From SM23-32 sp964434535 (lineage in GTDB: Bacteria > Planctomycetota > Brocadiia > SM23-32): DNA of 19,763 nucleotides. The stretch lies in contig CAYSWA010000042.1 in NCBI GenBank assembly GCA_964434535.1, positions 1 to 19,763 on the forward strand. Direction: 5' to 3'. Shown one piece after another: positions 13,238 through 19,763 of the stretch. Below the pieces are notes generated by a model. The model was not told the DNA's origin. It did no database searches and saw nothing but the letters and a program-made list of their open reading frames with translations. A program made the translations under genes and the position numbers. Position 1 is the first letter of the stretch; each line of letters starts with the position of its first letter.

Positions 13238-14476
13238 TCAGAGGACTTCGAAGGAGACGAGGCAGATGTCGTCCGGGCGGCGGTGGGTGCCCATGAACTC
13301 CTCGCTCTCGGTGATGACCCGCTGGATCAGGTCGCGCGGGACCAGGTGGGCGTTGTCGGCCACCAGCTTCTGAAGCCGCGCCAGCCCGAACATCTCCTCC
13401 CGCTCGTTGAGGACCTCGTAGATCCCGTCGGTGAAGCCGAGCACTATGTCCCCCACCCCCAGCTCGCGCTCGACGGTCGGGTAGTCGGGGTCGCTGAGGA
13501 AGCCGATGGCCGGGCCGCACTCGTCCAGGTGCAGGATCGGCTCGGCCGTCATCTCCCGCTTGTCGACGTGCAGCGGCGAGGGGTGCCCGGCGGAGGCGAC
13601 CTGCACGCGCCGCTGCGCGCCGTCGACGAGCATCAGCACGCCGGTGGCGTAGATCTGCGGCGTCATGGGGCCGAGCACGCTGCGGAAGCGCGAGTTGAAG
13701 TCCGTCAGCACCTGGGTCGGGGTCTTGTCGGCCGGGTCGATGTAGTCGATGACGGTCTTGACGACGCTCGCCACCAGGGCGGCGTGGGTTCCGTGGCCGC
13801 TGACGTCGGAGATGAAGATCAGCGCCCGCTCTTCGTCGAGCCCGTCGATGTGGAAGAAGTCGCCGCCGATCGCCTCGGCCGAGGTGTACTTGTGGGAGAA
13901 GGCGATGTTCTTCAGTCGCGGGTACTGCTGGGGCAGCAGGGCGAGCTGGAGGCGGTGGGCCATGGCCATGCCCTGCTCCAGCTCGCGGTTGCGGGCGACC
14001 AGTTCCTGGTTGAGCTGGTCGAGCTGGGCGTTGACCTCCAGGAGCTGGCGGTTCTGCTCGGCGACGCGGTCGTGGAGGTCCTTCAGGCGCACCAGCGTGC
14101 GCACGCGGGTGAGGAGCTCGGCCGCCTCGAAGGGGCGCACGATGACGCCGTCGGCCCCGATGTCGAGCATGGTCTCGTCCTGGCCGGTGTCGCGGTCCTC
14201 GGCGATGGCGATCACGGGGATGGCTTCGGTCTCGGAGCGTGAGTGGAGGCGGCGGCAGAAGGCGGTGCCGTCGGTCTGGCTCACGTCCACGTCGAGCAGC
14301 ACCAGGTCCGGGGGCTCGTCGTCGATCCGCTCGACGGCCTCTTCGGTGCTCCCGGTCTGGGCCAACGCGTAGCCGGCCTCGCCGAGCTGGCCCTGGAGGG
14401 CGTGGAGGTCCTCCGGCGTGTCGGTCACCACCAGTATGCTGCGCCGGCGGCCGGCGTGATTTTCGAGGGAGGCCAT
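13238..14476 (-). CDS. Receiver-PP2C phosphatase (RsbU/SpoIIE-type response regulator)
   Basis: This 412-residue cytoplasmic protein has three parts. A receiver domain (about 13-130) has Asp62 at the phosphorylation position. A coiled-coil linker follows (about 133-175, VAEQNRQLLEVNAQLDQLNQ). A SpoIIE/PP2C phosphatase domain (about 180-410) has the metal-binding aspartates in EAIGGDFFH, FISDVSGHGTHAALVAS, LGFTDGIYE and RPDDICLV. Such enzymes dephosphorylate STAS anti-sigma antagonists in partner-switching pathways; no STAS or HPK partner is in the window. The receiver looks degenerate: it has Arg114 for the invariant Lys, Ala92 for Thr/Ser, and only one of the acidic pair (Thr18-Asp19). Start ATG 14476 has no clear ribosome site. 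GTG 14503 is possible, while GTG 14578 lies upstream of the predicted promoter. Confidence 0.9.
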   Translation of the reverse strand: MASLENHAGRRRSILVVTDTPEDLHALQGQLGEAGYALAQTGSTEEAVERIDDEPPDLVLLDVDVSQTDGTAFCRRLHSRSETEAIPVIAIAEDRDTGQDETMLDIGADGVIVRPFEAAELLTRVRTLVRLKDLHDRVAEQNRQLLEVNAQLDQLNQELVARNRELEQGMAMAHRLQLALLPQQYPRLKNIAFSHKYTSAEAIGGDFFHIDGLDEERALIFISDVSGHGTHAALVASVVKTVIDYIDPADKTPTQVLTDFNSRFRSVLGPMTPQIYATGVLMLVDGAQRRVQVASAGHPSPLHVDKREMTAEPILHLDECGPAIGFLSDPDYPTVERELGVGDIVLGFTDGIYEVLNEREEMFGLARLQKLVADNAHLVPRDLIQRVITESEEFMGTHRRPDDICLVSFEVL

Positions 14477-14529
14477 GGGGTGGTGGGCGGGTTGGGGGTT
14501 CACTCGTCCGAACGCGCGCTCATGCCGGT

Positions 14530-14559
14530 ATCTTATCCGCCGGAGGGCGGGAATCGCAA
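14530..14559 (-). promoter_or_regulatory. Possible promoter of the receiver-phosphatase gene
   Basis: On the minus strand TTGCGA (14559-14554) and TAAGAT (14535-14530) are 18 bases apart. The predicted transcript start near 14523 excludes GTG 14578 as translation start and leaves GTG 14503 or ATG 14476. Confidence 0.35.
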
Positions 14560-14587
14560 CGGGAATATCCCTCGGCACAGGAACGGC

Positions 14588-15361
14588 TTACGGCAAGTGA
14601 GGCAGCGGGTCGATCGGGCGCTCGTCCTTGTAGAGCCGGAAGGCCAGCTCCACCTGCCCCGCCGTGCCGATGGGTTGGCCTCGCCGGACGCGCTCGCCGG
14701 CGGCGACAAGGACCGTCTCCAGGTGCGCATACCAGCTCACCCGTCCCCCGGCGTGGGCGACGGCCACGACGCTGCCCCACGCCGCGCCGGCCGAGGGGCC
14801 GCTCCGCATGGCCGTCACCACGGTGCCGTCCGCCACGGCGCAGACCTCCGTGCCCGGCAGCGTGGCTATGCCGATGCCCGGCTCGGCGAGGCCGCGGACC
14901 TCGGCGCCGTACCTGCGCGCCAGACGGCCCCGCGTGGGCCACCAGAGGGCCGAGGAGGAATCCCCACGATGCAGGTCCGCCGCGCTGACGGGCCGGCGGG
15001 GCGCGGGGCCGGCCGGTTGGGCCGGGCCGCTGCCCAGATCGGGCACCTCGACGCCGTCCCTGCGCGGGATGACCAGTGGCCGGCCGACCTTCAGCTCGTG
15101 GGGGCTCGCGATGGCGTTCGCCTCGGCGATCTGGCGCCAGTCCACGCCGAAGCGCTGCCCCAGCGTGAAGAGCGTGTCGCCCCGGCGCACCTCGTAGACG
15201 AAGTACTGGGGCGGCTTCGGCGGCGCGGCGTCGGGCCTTGCCCCCGCACTCGCCGGCGGCGGGGCAGAAGGCTGGAGCGCGGGACATCCGCCGGCGCCGA
15301 CGGCCACGGCCGCCAGCAGGCATGCCCGCAGCGCGGCGCGTTTGAGGGAGCCCGCTATCAA
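14588..15361 (-). CDS. LysM lipoprotein with degenerate LytM/M23 domain (NlpD-like)
   Basis: This 257-residue envelope lipoprotein probably binds peptidoglycan. It has a signal ending AVGAGGC (Cys26) and a Pro/Ala-rich linker. A LysM domain follows (about 53-98: VYEVRRGDTLFTLGQRFGVDW, then IAEANAI, VGRPLVIP). A C-terminal M23/LytM fold (about 140-255) has ALWWPTRGRLARRYG, PGTEVCAVADGTVV, WYAHLETVLVAAGERVRRGQ and DERPIDPL. The zinc ligands are missing: HxGxD reads EPGIG, and HLHFE reads VELAF. So, like NlpD and EnvC, it may activate amidases rather than cut peptidoglycan. The start is TTG 15361, with GGGGGAAGGGG upstream, overlapping the rpiB stop (TTGA). It is probably the last gene of an operon with rpiB and the HEAT lipoprotein. 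Confidence 0.85.
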   Translation of the reverse strand: MIAGSLKRAALRACLLAAVAVGAGGCPALQPSAPPPASAGARPDAAPPKPPQYFVYEVRRGDTLFTLGQRFGVDWRQIAEANAIASPHELKVGRPLVIPRRDGVEVPDLGSGPAQPAGPAPRRPVSAADLHRGDSSSALWWPTRGRLARRYGAEVRGLAEPGIGIATLPGTEVCAVADGTVVTAMRSGPSAGAAWGSVVAVAHAGGRVSWYAHLETVLVAAGERVRRGQPIGTAGQVELAFRLYKDERPIDPLPHLP

Positions 15362-15852
15362 GCCCCTTCCCCCGGGTGAGTGCGCTCCTCGATGGCGGCG
15401 ATCTGCCGGTTGCGGCGCTCGTGACGCCCGCCCTCGTATTGCTCTTCGAAGAACGCGTCGAGGCAGCGGCGGGCCTCCTCGTAGTCCATGGTCCGTCCGC
15501 CGAAGACCAGGACGTTGGCGTTGTTGTGCTGGCGGGCGTAGCGGGCGGCCTCTTTGTTGTAGAGGAGGGCGGCGCGCACGCCGCGCACCTTGTTGGCCGC
15601 AACGGCCACGCCGATGCCGGTGCCGCAGACCAGCAGGCCGTAGACGTCCTGGCGCCCGGCCACCTGGCGGGCGATGTCCTCGCCCACCAGGGGGTAGTCG
15701 CTCTTCTCGCTCTGGGGGCTGCGGTCCTCGACGCGGTTGCCCGCCTCGATCAGGTGCTGCTTGAGTCGCTCCTTCAGCTCGCGGCCGGCGTGGTCGGCGC
15801 CGATCACGAAATGCTTGCCTTCGGGCGGGCGGGGTTCGTCGCTATCGGCCAT
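15358..15852 (-). CDS. rpiB: Ribose-5-phosphate isomerase B
   Basis: This 164-residue enzyme of the RpiB/LacA/LacB family interconverts ribose-5-phosphate and ribulose-5-phosphate in the pentose phosphate pathway. The family landmarks are present: VIGADHAGRELKERLKQHL at the start, SDYPLVGEDIARQV, the catalytic-cysteine motif LLVCGTGIGVAVAANKVRGVRAALL, then ARQHNNANVLVFGGRTMDYEEA. A C-terminal tail of about 20 charged residues (HERRNRQIAAIEERTHPGEG) is usual. ATG 15852 has AGGAG about 11 bases upstream. The gene lies 36 bases after the HEAT lipoprotein gene, and its stop overlaps the start of the LysM lipoprotein gene. Confidence 0.96.
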   Translation of the reverse strand: MADSDEPRPPEGKHFVIGADHAGRELKERLKQHLIEAGNRVEDRSPQSEKSDYPLVGEDIARQVAGRQDVYGLLVCGTGIGVAVAANKVRGVRAALLYNKEAARYARQHNNANVLVFGGRTMDYEEARRCLDAFFEEQYEGGRHERRNRQIAAIEERTHPGEGA

Positions 15853-15888
15853 CTCGGCTTTATCTCCTGCGCGGGGCGCCCGGCGTTT

Positions 15889-17865
15889 CTACTCCCCCAG
15901 CCGGGCCCGCAGCTCCTCGATGCGGTTGATCACGGCGGCTGAGCCGCCCTGTGCGGCGTTCTCGGCGACGAGCTGGAGCACGGCCGCCGCTTCGTCCTGC
16001 TCGCCGGCCTCGATCAGCGCCTCCACCGAGTCCAGGGCCAGCCCGAGCAACTCGTCCTTGACACCCGCGCCGGCGAGCCAGCCGGCCACGGCGTCGGCCA
16101 CGCGCGCGGCCTCGCCGCCCCGCACCCAGCAGGTCACCAGAAGCTTGCGTACCTCGGGCGAGCCGCCGGTCAGCTCCTCGTGCCTGGCGTAAGCCGTGGC
16201 GGCGGCCTGGTAGCGGCCGGCGGCCATCCGCACGTCGCCCAGGCGGCGGTGTGCCTCGGCGGCCTGGCCGGCCAGCCCGGTTCCCTGGCCTACGGTCTGG
16301 ACGGCGCGGGTCAGCACCCCTTCGGCGGCGTCCAGCAGGCCGTGCTCCTTCAGGCTGGCGGCGATCACCATCATGCGCTGATAGTCGTCGGTGGCCAGGG
16401 CCAGCAGGGCGGCGACGGCCTTGTGGCGCACGCGCTCGCTCTCGTCGTCGAGCGCTTCCCGCAGGGCGGGCACGGCGGCGGGCATGGCCAGCTCGCCGAG
16501 GCTGCTGGCGGCTATCTCGCGCACGCGGGCGCTGGGGTCCTCAGCGAGCAGGGCCGATATCTGCGGCACGGCGCCCGTGGCCCCGAGCTTGCGCAGCCCC
16601 TCCACGGCGAACCAGCGGACGTTCTGCTCCGGGTCGCTCAGCGCCGCCATGAGCACGGCCGTCTGCTGCTCCGTGCCCACCTTGCCCAGCGCGTTGGCCG
16701 CGGCCTCGCGCACCCGCGCGTGGGGGGACTGCGCCAGCAGCTCACCCAGCCGCTCCACCGCCTTCTGACCGGTGCCGGTGCGCACGGCCTCGATGGCCGT
16801 GGTCAGCACCTGCGGGTCCTCGTCCCTCAGCGCCAGAAGCACGAGCTCGTCGCGGCGCTCGCTGTCCATCATGGCCACGAAGCGGGCCGTGTTGCGCCGC
16901 ACCAGGTCCGACTGGTCGGCCAGGGCCGCCCTCAGGGTCGCGTAGTGCTCCCTGTCCAGTTGCAGCCCGTTCAGGGCGGAGCGGTCGAGCGCCGCCAGAC
17001 GGGCCGAGCCGTACTGTCGCACGGGGGCGTAGCGGCTGGAGAGCGCTTCGACGAGCATCTGCGGGGTCTCGGACTCAGCGGAGCGCACCAGCCGCATCAG
17101 CTCCCGCTGCTGGTTCTCCAGCTCGCTGAGCTCGCTGCTCCGCTCGGCCAGTTGGTGTTCGGTGGCGGCCAGGTGCTGCTCGAGCAGCTCCTCGCGGCTC
17201 AGGTTGGCCGCGGTCTCGTACCACGCCCGCCACTGCGCGGGGTCCATGGGCAACTGGCGCCCGGAGATGCGCCGCAGGGCGCTGTAGGCCGCCGTGCGCG
17301 TCTCGGGGTCCTCGTGCTCGAGCCCGGCCAACAGCACCGGCACGGCCCGCACGGCCACGCCCCCGCCGAGCGCCTGGAAGATCAGCCTGCGCTGGGCGGC
17401 CGTCGTGCCCCGGTCGCGGACCAGCCCGACCATGGCGTCCACCTGCTCGGGCGTGGTGAACTTGCTCAGCGCCTCACCTGCCGCCTGGCGCACGGCCGGC
17501 TCAGGGTCGCGGACCGCCTCCAGCACGGCCTCGAAGCAGCGGTCGTCGGCCCGGAACCCGGCGGCCTTGATCAGGCTGACGCGCACGGCCGGGTCCTCGG
17601 CCTCCCGCATGCTCTTCAGGGCAGAGCTCAGGGCGGGCGGATAGTCCATCGAGAGCAACGCCACTGCGGCCTGGAGGCGCGTCTCGGGATCGGGCGAGCG
17701 CAGCAGGCTCTCCGCCTGCGCGTAGCTGCGCACCTGCTGCGCCGTCCAGGCAGGGCCGGGCTCCTCCGGCGGCGGCGTCTCGAACAGCCCGCAGCCCGCC
17801 AGAGCTGCCGCCGCGAGCAACAGGCACGCCGCCCTCGCCAGCCGCCTCTCCAATCCGATGCGCAA
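15889..17865 (-). CDS. HEAT-repeat lipoprotein with C-terminal TPR-like region
   Basis: This protein of about 658 residues should be anchored as a lipoprotein (RIGLERRLARAACLLLAAAALAGC, lipobox LAGC). Two blocks of HEAT/PBS-lyase-like repeats (for example DPETRLQAAVALLSM, DPEPAVRQAAGEALSKF, DPEQNVRWFAVEGLRKLG, DPSARVREIAASSLGELA, DESERVRHKAVAALLALA) flank a coiled-coil stretch (LAATEHQLAERSSELSELEN). The last 170 residues look like TPR helices (AAEGVLTRAV, AHRRLGDVRMAAGRYQAAA). It is probably a scaffold for protein-protein contacts at the envelope; no enzyme motif is seen. TTG 17865 is preferred: it has GAGG upstream and gives a normal-length signal peptide. The in-frame ATG 17913 lies within the predicted -10 element. 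The gene is first in the likely operon with rpiB. Confidence 0.85.
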   Translation of the reverse strand: MRIGLERRLARAACLLLAAAALAGCGLFETPPPEEPGPAWTAQQVRSYAQAESLLRSPDPETRLQAAVALLSMDYPPALSSALKSMREAEDPAVRVSLIKAAGFRADDRCFEAVLEAVRDPEPAVRQAAGEALSKFTTPEQVDAMVGLVRDRGTTAAQRRLIFQALGGGVAVRAVPVLLAGLEHEDPETRTAAYSALRRISGRQLPMDPAQWRAWYETAANLSREELLEQHLAATEHQLAERSSELSELENQQRELMRLVRSAESETPQMLVEALSSRYAPVRQYGSARLAALDRSALNGLQLDREHYATLRAALADQSDLVRRNTARFVAMMDSERRDELVLLALRDEDPQVLTTAIEAVRTGTGQKAVERLGELLAQSPHARVREAAANALGKVGTEQQTAVLMAALSDPEQNVRWFAVEGLRKLGATGAVPQISALLAEDPSARVREIAASSLGELAMPAAVPALREALDDESERVRHKAVAALLALATDDYQRMMVIAASLKEHGLLDAAEGVLTRAVQTVGQGTGLAGQAAEAHRRLGDVRMAAGRYQAAATAYARHEELTGGSPEVRKLLVTCWVRGGEAARVADAVAGWLAGAGVKDELLGLALDSVEALIEAGEQDEAAAVLQLVAENAAQGGSAAVINRIEELRARLGE

Positions 17866-17911
17866 CGCTCGCCTCGTGGCTTGCAGGGGGGGGACAGGAT
17901 GCGCTTCCGCC

Positions 17912-17940
17912 ATGTTACCCCATGCCCTGGGCGAGGTCAA
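17912..17940 (-). promoter_or_regulatory. Sigma-70-like promoter of the HEAT lipoprotein operon
   Basis: On the minus strand TTGACC (17940-17935, 5 of 6) and TAACAT (17917-17912, 4 of 6) are exactly 17 bases apart. The transcript would begin near 17904, downstream of ATG 17913. This favours TTG 17865 as the translation start. Confidence 0.45.
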
Positions 17941-18038
17941 TCCGCGGGCCCGTTGACTCATCTGCGATACTGAGGGGCCGACTGCCGCGATTCGGCCGGG
18001 CGGAAAGGGAGACGCGCGTGTCAAACCGGACGGACAGG

Positions 18039-18067
18039 TTGCGGCGGGGGCCGCGTTCTGCCATAAT
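18039..18067 (+). promoter_or_regulatory. Sigma-70-like promoter of threonine synthase
   Basis: TTGCGG (18039-18044) and CATAAT (18062-18067, 5 of 6) are 17 bases apart. The predicted start is near 18074, giving a leader of about 56 bases before ATG 18130. I saw no threonine-rich leader peptide or attenuator hairpin. The rest of the gap between the divergent genes (from about 17941) shows nothing else recognisable. Confidence 0.45.
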
Positions 18068-18129
18068 CGCTCGCGCGCGCACGAGCTGCGCACGGGCCAT
18101 GCTGCCCCCTCAGAGGCACCGCGAAGTCC

Positions 18130-19518
18130 ATGAACTACGTCTCCACACGCGGCGGCGTCGAGCCGGTCCCCTTCCAGCAGGCCGTGCTGATGGGCCTGGC
18201 CGACGACGGGGGGCTGCTGATCCCCGAGGCGATCCCCGACGCCTCCGGCCGGCTGGAGGCATGGCGCGGGCTCGACTATGGCCGGCTCGCCGCCGCGGTC
18301 ATGGCGCTCTTCGCGACCGACGTGCCGCCGGATGACCTGCGCGCCCTGGTGGACGAGAGCTACGGCGAGGCGTTCGGCGGGCCGGTCGCCCGCACCGTCC
18401 GCGTCGGCCCCGTCCACGTGCTGGAGCTGTGGCACGGGCCGACGCTCGCCTTCAAAGACGTGGCGCTCCAGTTCCTGGGCAACCTGTTCGCCTACATCCT
18501 GGCCCGCACCGGGGACGAGCTGAACGTCCTCGGGGCGACCAGCGGCGACACGGGCAGCGCGGCGATCTACGGCTGCCGGGGGCGCGAGCGGATCGAGATC
18601 TTCATGATGCACCCGCGCGGGCGCGTCTCGCCGATCCAGGAGCGCCAGATGACGACGGTGCTGGACGAGAACGTCCACAACATCGCCGTCGAGGGCAGCT
18701 TCGACGACTGCCAGCGCATCCTGAAGGCGCTCGCAGGCGACCTGGAGTTCAAGTCCCGCTACTCGCTGGGGGCGGTCAACTCGATCAACTGGGCGCGCGT
18801 GACGGCCCAGATCGTCTACTACTTCAAGGGCGCCTTCGACGTGCAGGAAGCCAGCGGCGCCGAGGCGCTCAGCGTCGCCGTCCCCACCGGCAACTTCGGC
18901 GACATCCTCGCCGCCTGGTACGCCATGAAGATGGGCGCGCCGATCCGCCGGCTCATCCTCGCCACCAACGAGAACGACATCCTGGCCCGCTTCTTCAACA
19001 CCGGACGCTACGGGCGCGGCGAGGTGCACCGGACCCTCTCCCCGGCAATGGACATCCAGGTGGCGAGCAACTTCGAGCGCTACCTCTACTACCGCCTCGG
19101 CGAGGACCCGGCCCGGCTGCGAGCGCTGATGGAAGCGTTCCGGCAGGAGGCCGCCCTCGACGTGGAGCCCGGCCCCGACGGACGGGTCGCCCCCGACTTC
19201 GCCGCCGGCGTCGGCACCGTCGAGCAGTGCCTCGGCGCCATCGCCCGCTACTGGCGCGAGCACGACTACCTGCTCGACCCCCACACGGCGGTCGGGGTGG
19301 CGGTCGGCGAACGGCTGCACGAGGGGGACGGCCCGCTGCTCTGCGTGGCGACGGCGCACCCGGCCAAGTTCCCCGAGGCCGTCCGCCGCGCCGTCGGCGA
19401 GGGCGCCGCGCGCCACCCGCGCATCGACGCCCTGATGGGCCTGCCGACCCGCTGCGAGGTGTTGCCCAACGACGCCGAGGCCGTCCGCGAGCACATCATC
19501 CGCACGGTGAGACGGTAG
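18130..19518 (+). CDS. thrC: Threonine synthase
   Basis: This 462-residue PLP enzyme converts O-phosphohomoserine to threonine, the last step of threonine synthesis. It starts MNYVSTRGGVEPVPFQQAVL, as in the E. coli/yeast-type (class 2) enzymes. The PLP-binding lysine lies in HGPTLAFKDVALQFLG (Lys109). NVLGATSGDTGSAAIYG binds the phosphate, and AVPTGNFGDILAAWYAMKMG and ILATNENDILARFF are strongly conserved. The C-terminus has DPHTAVGVAVGERL and TAHPAKFPEAV. The length is normal and the frame intact. The ribosome site before ATG 18130 is weak (GAAG). It is a single-gene unit divergent from the HEAT operon; no other threonine-pathway gene is in the window. Confidence 0.97.
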   Translation: MNYVSTRGGVEPVPFQQAVLMGLADDGGLLIPEAIPDASGRLEAWRGLDYGRLAAAVMALFATDVPPDDLRALVDESYGEAFGGPVARTVRVGPVHVLELWHGPTLAFKDVALQFLGNLFAYILARTGDELNVLGATSGDTGSAAIYGCRGRERIEIFMMHPRGRVSPIQERQMTTVLDENVHNIAVEGSFDDCQRILKALAGDLEFKSRYSLGAVNSINWARVTAQIVYYFKGAFDVQEASGAEALSVAVPTGNFGDILAAWYAMKMGAPIRRLILATNENDILARFFNTGRYGRGEVHRTLSPAMDIQVASNFERYLYYRLGEDPARLRALMEAFRQEAALDVEPGPDGRVAPDFAAGVGTVEQCLGAIARYWREHDYLLDPHTAVGVAVGERLHEGDGPLLCVATAHPAKFPEAVRRAVGEGAARHPRIDALMGLPTRCEVLPNDAEAVREHIIRTVRR

Positions 19519-19582
19519 GCTTCGCGGCAGGCGGAGCCGGAAGCATGGAGCCTGTCATCCGAGGCGCGCCAGCGCCGAGGGA

Positions 19583-19649
19583 GCCGAAAACCGGGACTGT
19601 ATCCCGAAGGGGCCGCAGGCCCCGCAGGGGACTGTCCCGGAGTTTCGGC
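19583..19649. repeat. 67-bp palindromic element downstream of thrC (possible terminator)
   Basis: An outer inverted repeat, GCCGAAA-CCGGGAC (19583-19597) against GTCCCGG-TTTCGGC (19634-19649), encloses an inner hairpin GGGGCC-GCA-GGCCCC (19609-19623). GGGACTGT also occurs twice in direct orientation (19593-19600 and 19628-19635). There is no T-run, so a classical intrinsic terminator is not certain. It may be a dispersed palindromic repeat. It lies between convergent genes, about 65 bases after thrC. Confidence 0.5.
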
Positions 19650-19717
19650 GGACAATCGAGCAAGACGCCCGCGCGCACGCCGCCGGCAGACCGCCGGCGC
19701 TACGTCCCACGCCACCG

Positions 19718-19763
19718 CTACCCCTCCCAGGCCTGCGGGTGGTCGTCGGGGACCATGCCCAGG
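19718..19763 (-). CDS. Possible C-terminal end of an unidentified gene (cut by window edge)
   Basis: The last 46 bases read on the minus strand as LGMVPDDHPQAWEG followed by TAG (19720-19718). All 14 codons end in G or C, as in the neighbouring genes. The fragment is too short to identify, and an open frame this short can arise by chance. It would be convergent with thrC. Confidence 0.3.
   Translation of the reverse strand, partial: LGMVPDDHPQAWEG

Noticed and set aside
14503..14523. Short upstream frame MSARSDE ending in an overlap with GTG 14503, as a leader peptide
   Set aside because: It coincides with the predicted transcript start and lacks a ribosome site, so it is probably chance.
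16180..17973. Long plus-strand open frame (597 codons) opposite the HEAT lipoprotein
   Set aside because: It is a shadow of a repeat-containing gene; its apparent regularity comes from the HEAT repeats on the other strand.
17914..19494. Upstream extension of the HEAT lipoprotein frame to a 1201-codon protein
   Set aside because: The extension runs antisense through thrC, lacks protein features and precedes a clear lipoprotein signal.
1..19763. CRISPR arrays, tRNA or rRNA genes, transposase genes, riboswitches
   Set aside because: I saw no regularly spaced repeats, no tRNA-like cloverleaf, no rRNA sequence, no transposase frame and no recognisable riboswitch leader. This was reading by eye, not a model search.

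Overview
The window is GC-rich bacterial DNA with dense genes, short intergenic gaps, many 4-base start/stop overlaps, and frequent GTG/TTG starts. The envelope genes (RND efflux, TolC-type lipoprotein, two other lipoproteins) point to a Gram-negative cell plan. The mix (HEAT-repeat lipoprotein, ECF sigma locus, SpoIIE-type phosphatase, divergent bL34-like peptide, several palindromic intergenic elements) would suit an uncultured Planctomycetota/PVC-type or deep-branching Gram-negative lineage. That placement is an inference; no rRNA or other marker is present to test it.

Region 1 (1-4099, minus strand) is a tightly coupled efflux operon. In transcription order it runs zinc-finger anti-sigma factor, Spy/CpxP-like periplasmic metal-sensor protein, TolC-like outer membrane lipoprotein, RND adaptor, RND permease (cut by the window edge). 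Every junction is a 4-base overlap. The likely cognate ECF sigma factor lies 2.6 kb upstream on the same strand (6698-7237), after an ArsR-type regulator and a MOT1-family sulfate/molybdate-type transporter (8689-7224).

Region 2 (about 4205-6661, plus strand) sits between the sigma and anti-sigma genes in the opposite orientation. It begins with a 180-bp foldback element, followed by a good sigma-70-type promoter, a small unknown gene, and a two-gene split chromate-transporter (CHR) system. The first CHR half is fused at its C-terminus to a PTS EIIA (type 2/Ntr-like) domain with a conserved active-site-type histidine. Codon use is less GC-rich than in the neighbours, which suggests an acquired cassette. 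This CHR-EIIA fusion is the most interesting object in the window.

Region 3 (8889-12318) holds a P-IIA (Ca2+-type) P-type ATPase, a 144-bp MITE-like element with 17-bp terminal inverted repeats and a 4-base flanking duplication, a 34-residue bL34-like peptide with its own promoter, and what looks like an internally deleted restriction endonuclease gene (XhoI/PaeR7I-like by eye). The remnant still overlaps the start of an intact beta-class DNA methyltransferase (12315-13223).

Region 4 (13238-19763) is mostly housekeeping. It has a receiver-SpoIIE phosphatase with a degenerate receiver, and an apparent operon of HEAT-repeat lipoprotein, ribose-5-phosphate isomerase B and a LysM/degenerate-LytM lipoprotein. 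Divergent from that is threonine synthase, followed by a foldback element and the last codons of a possible minus-strand gene. No tRNA, rRNA, CRISPR array or transposase gene was seen.
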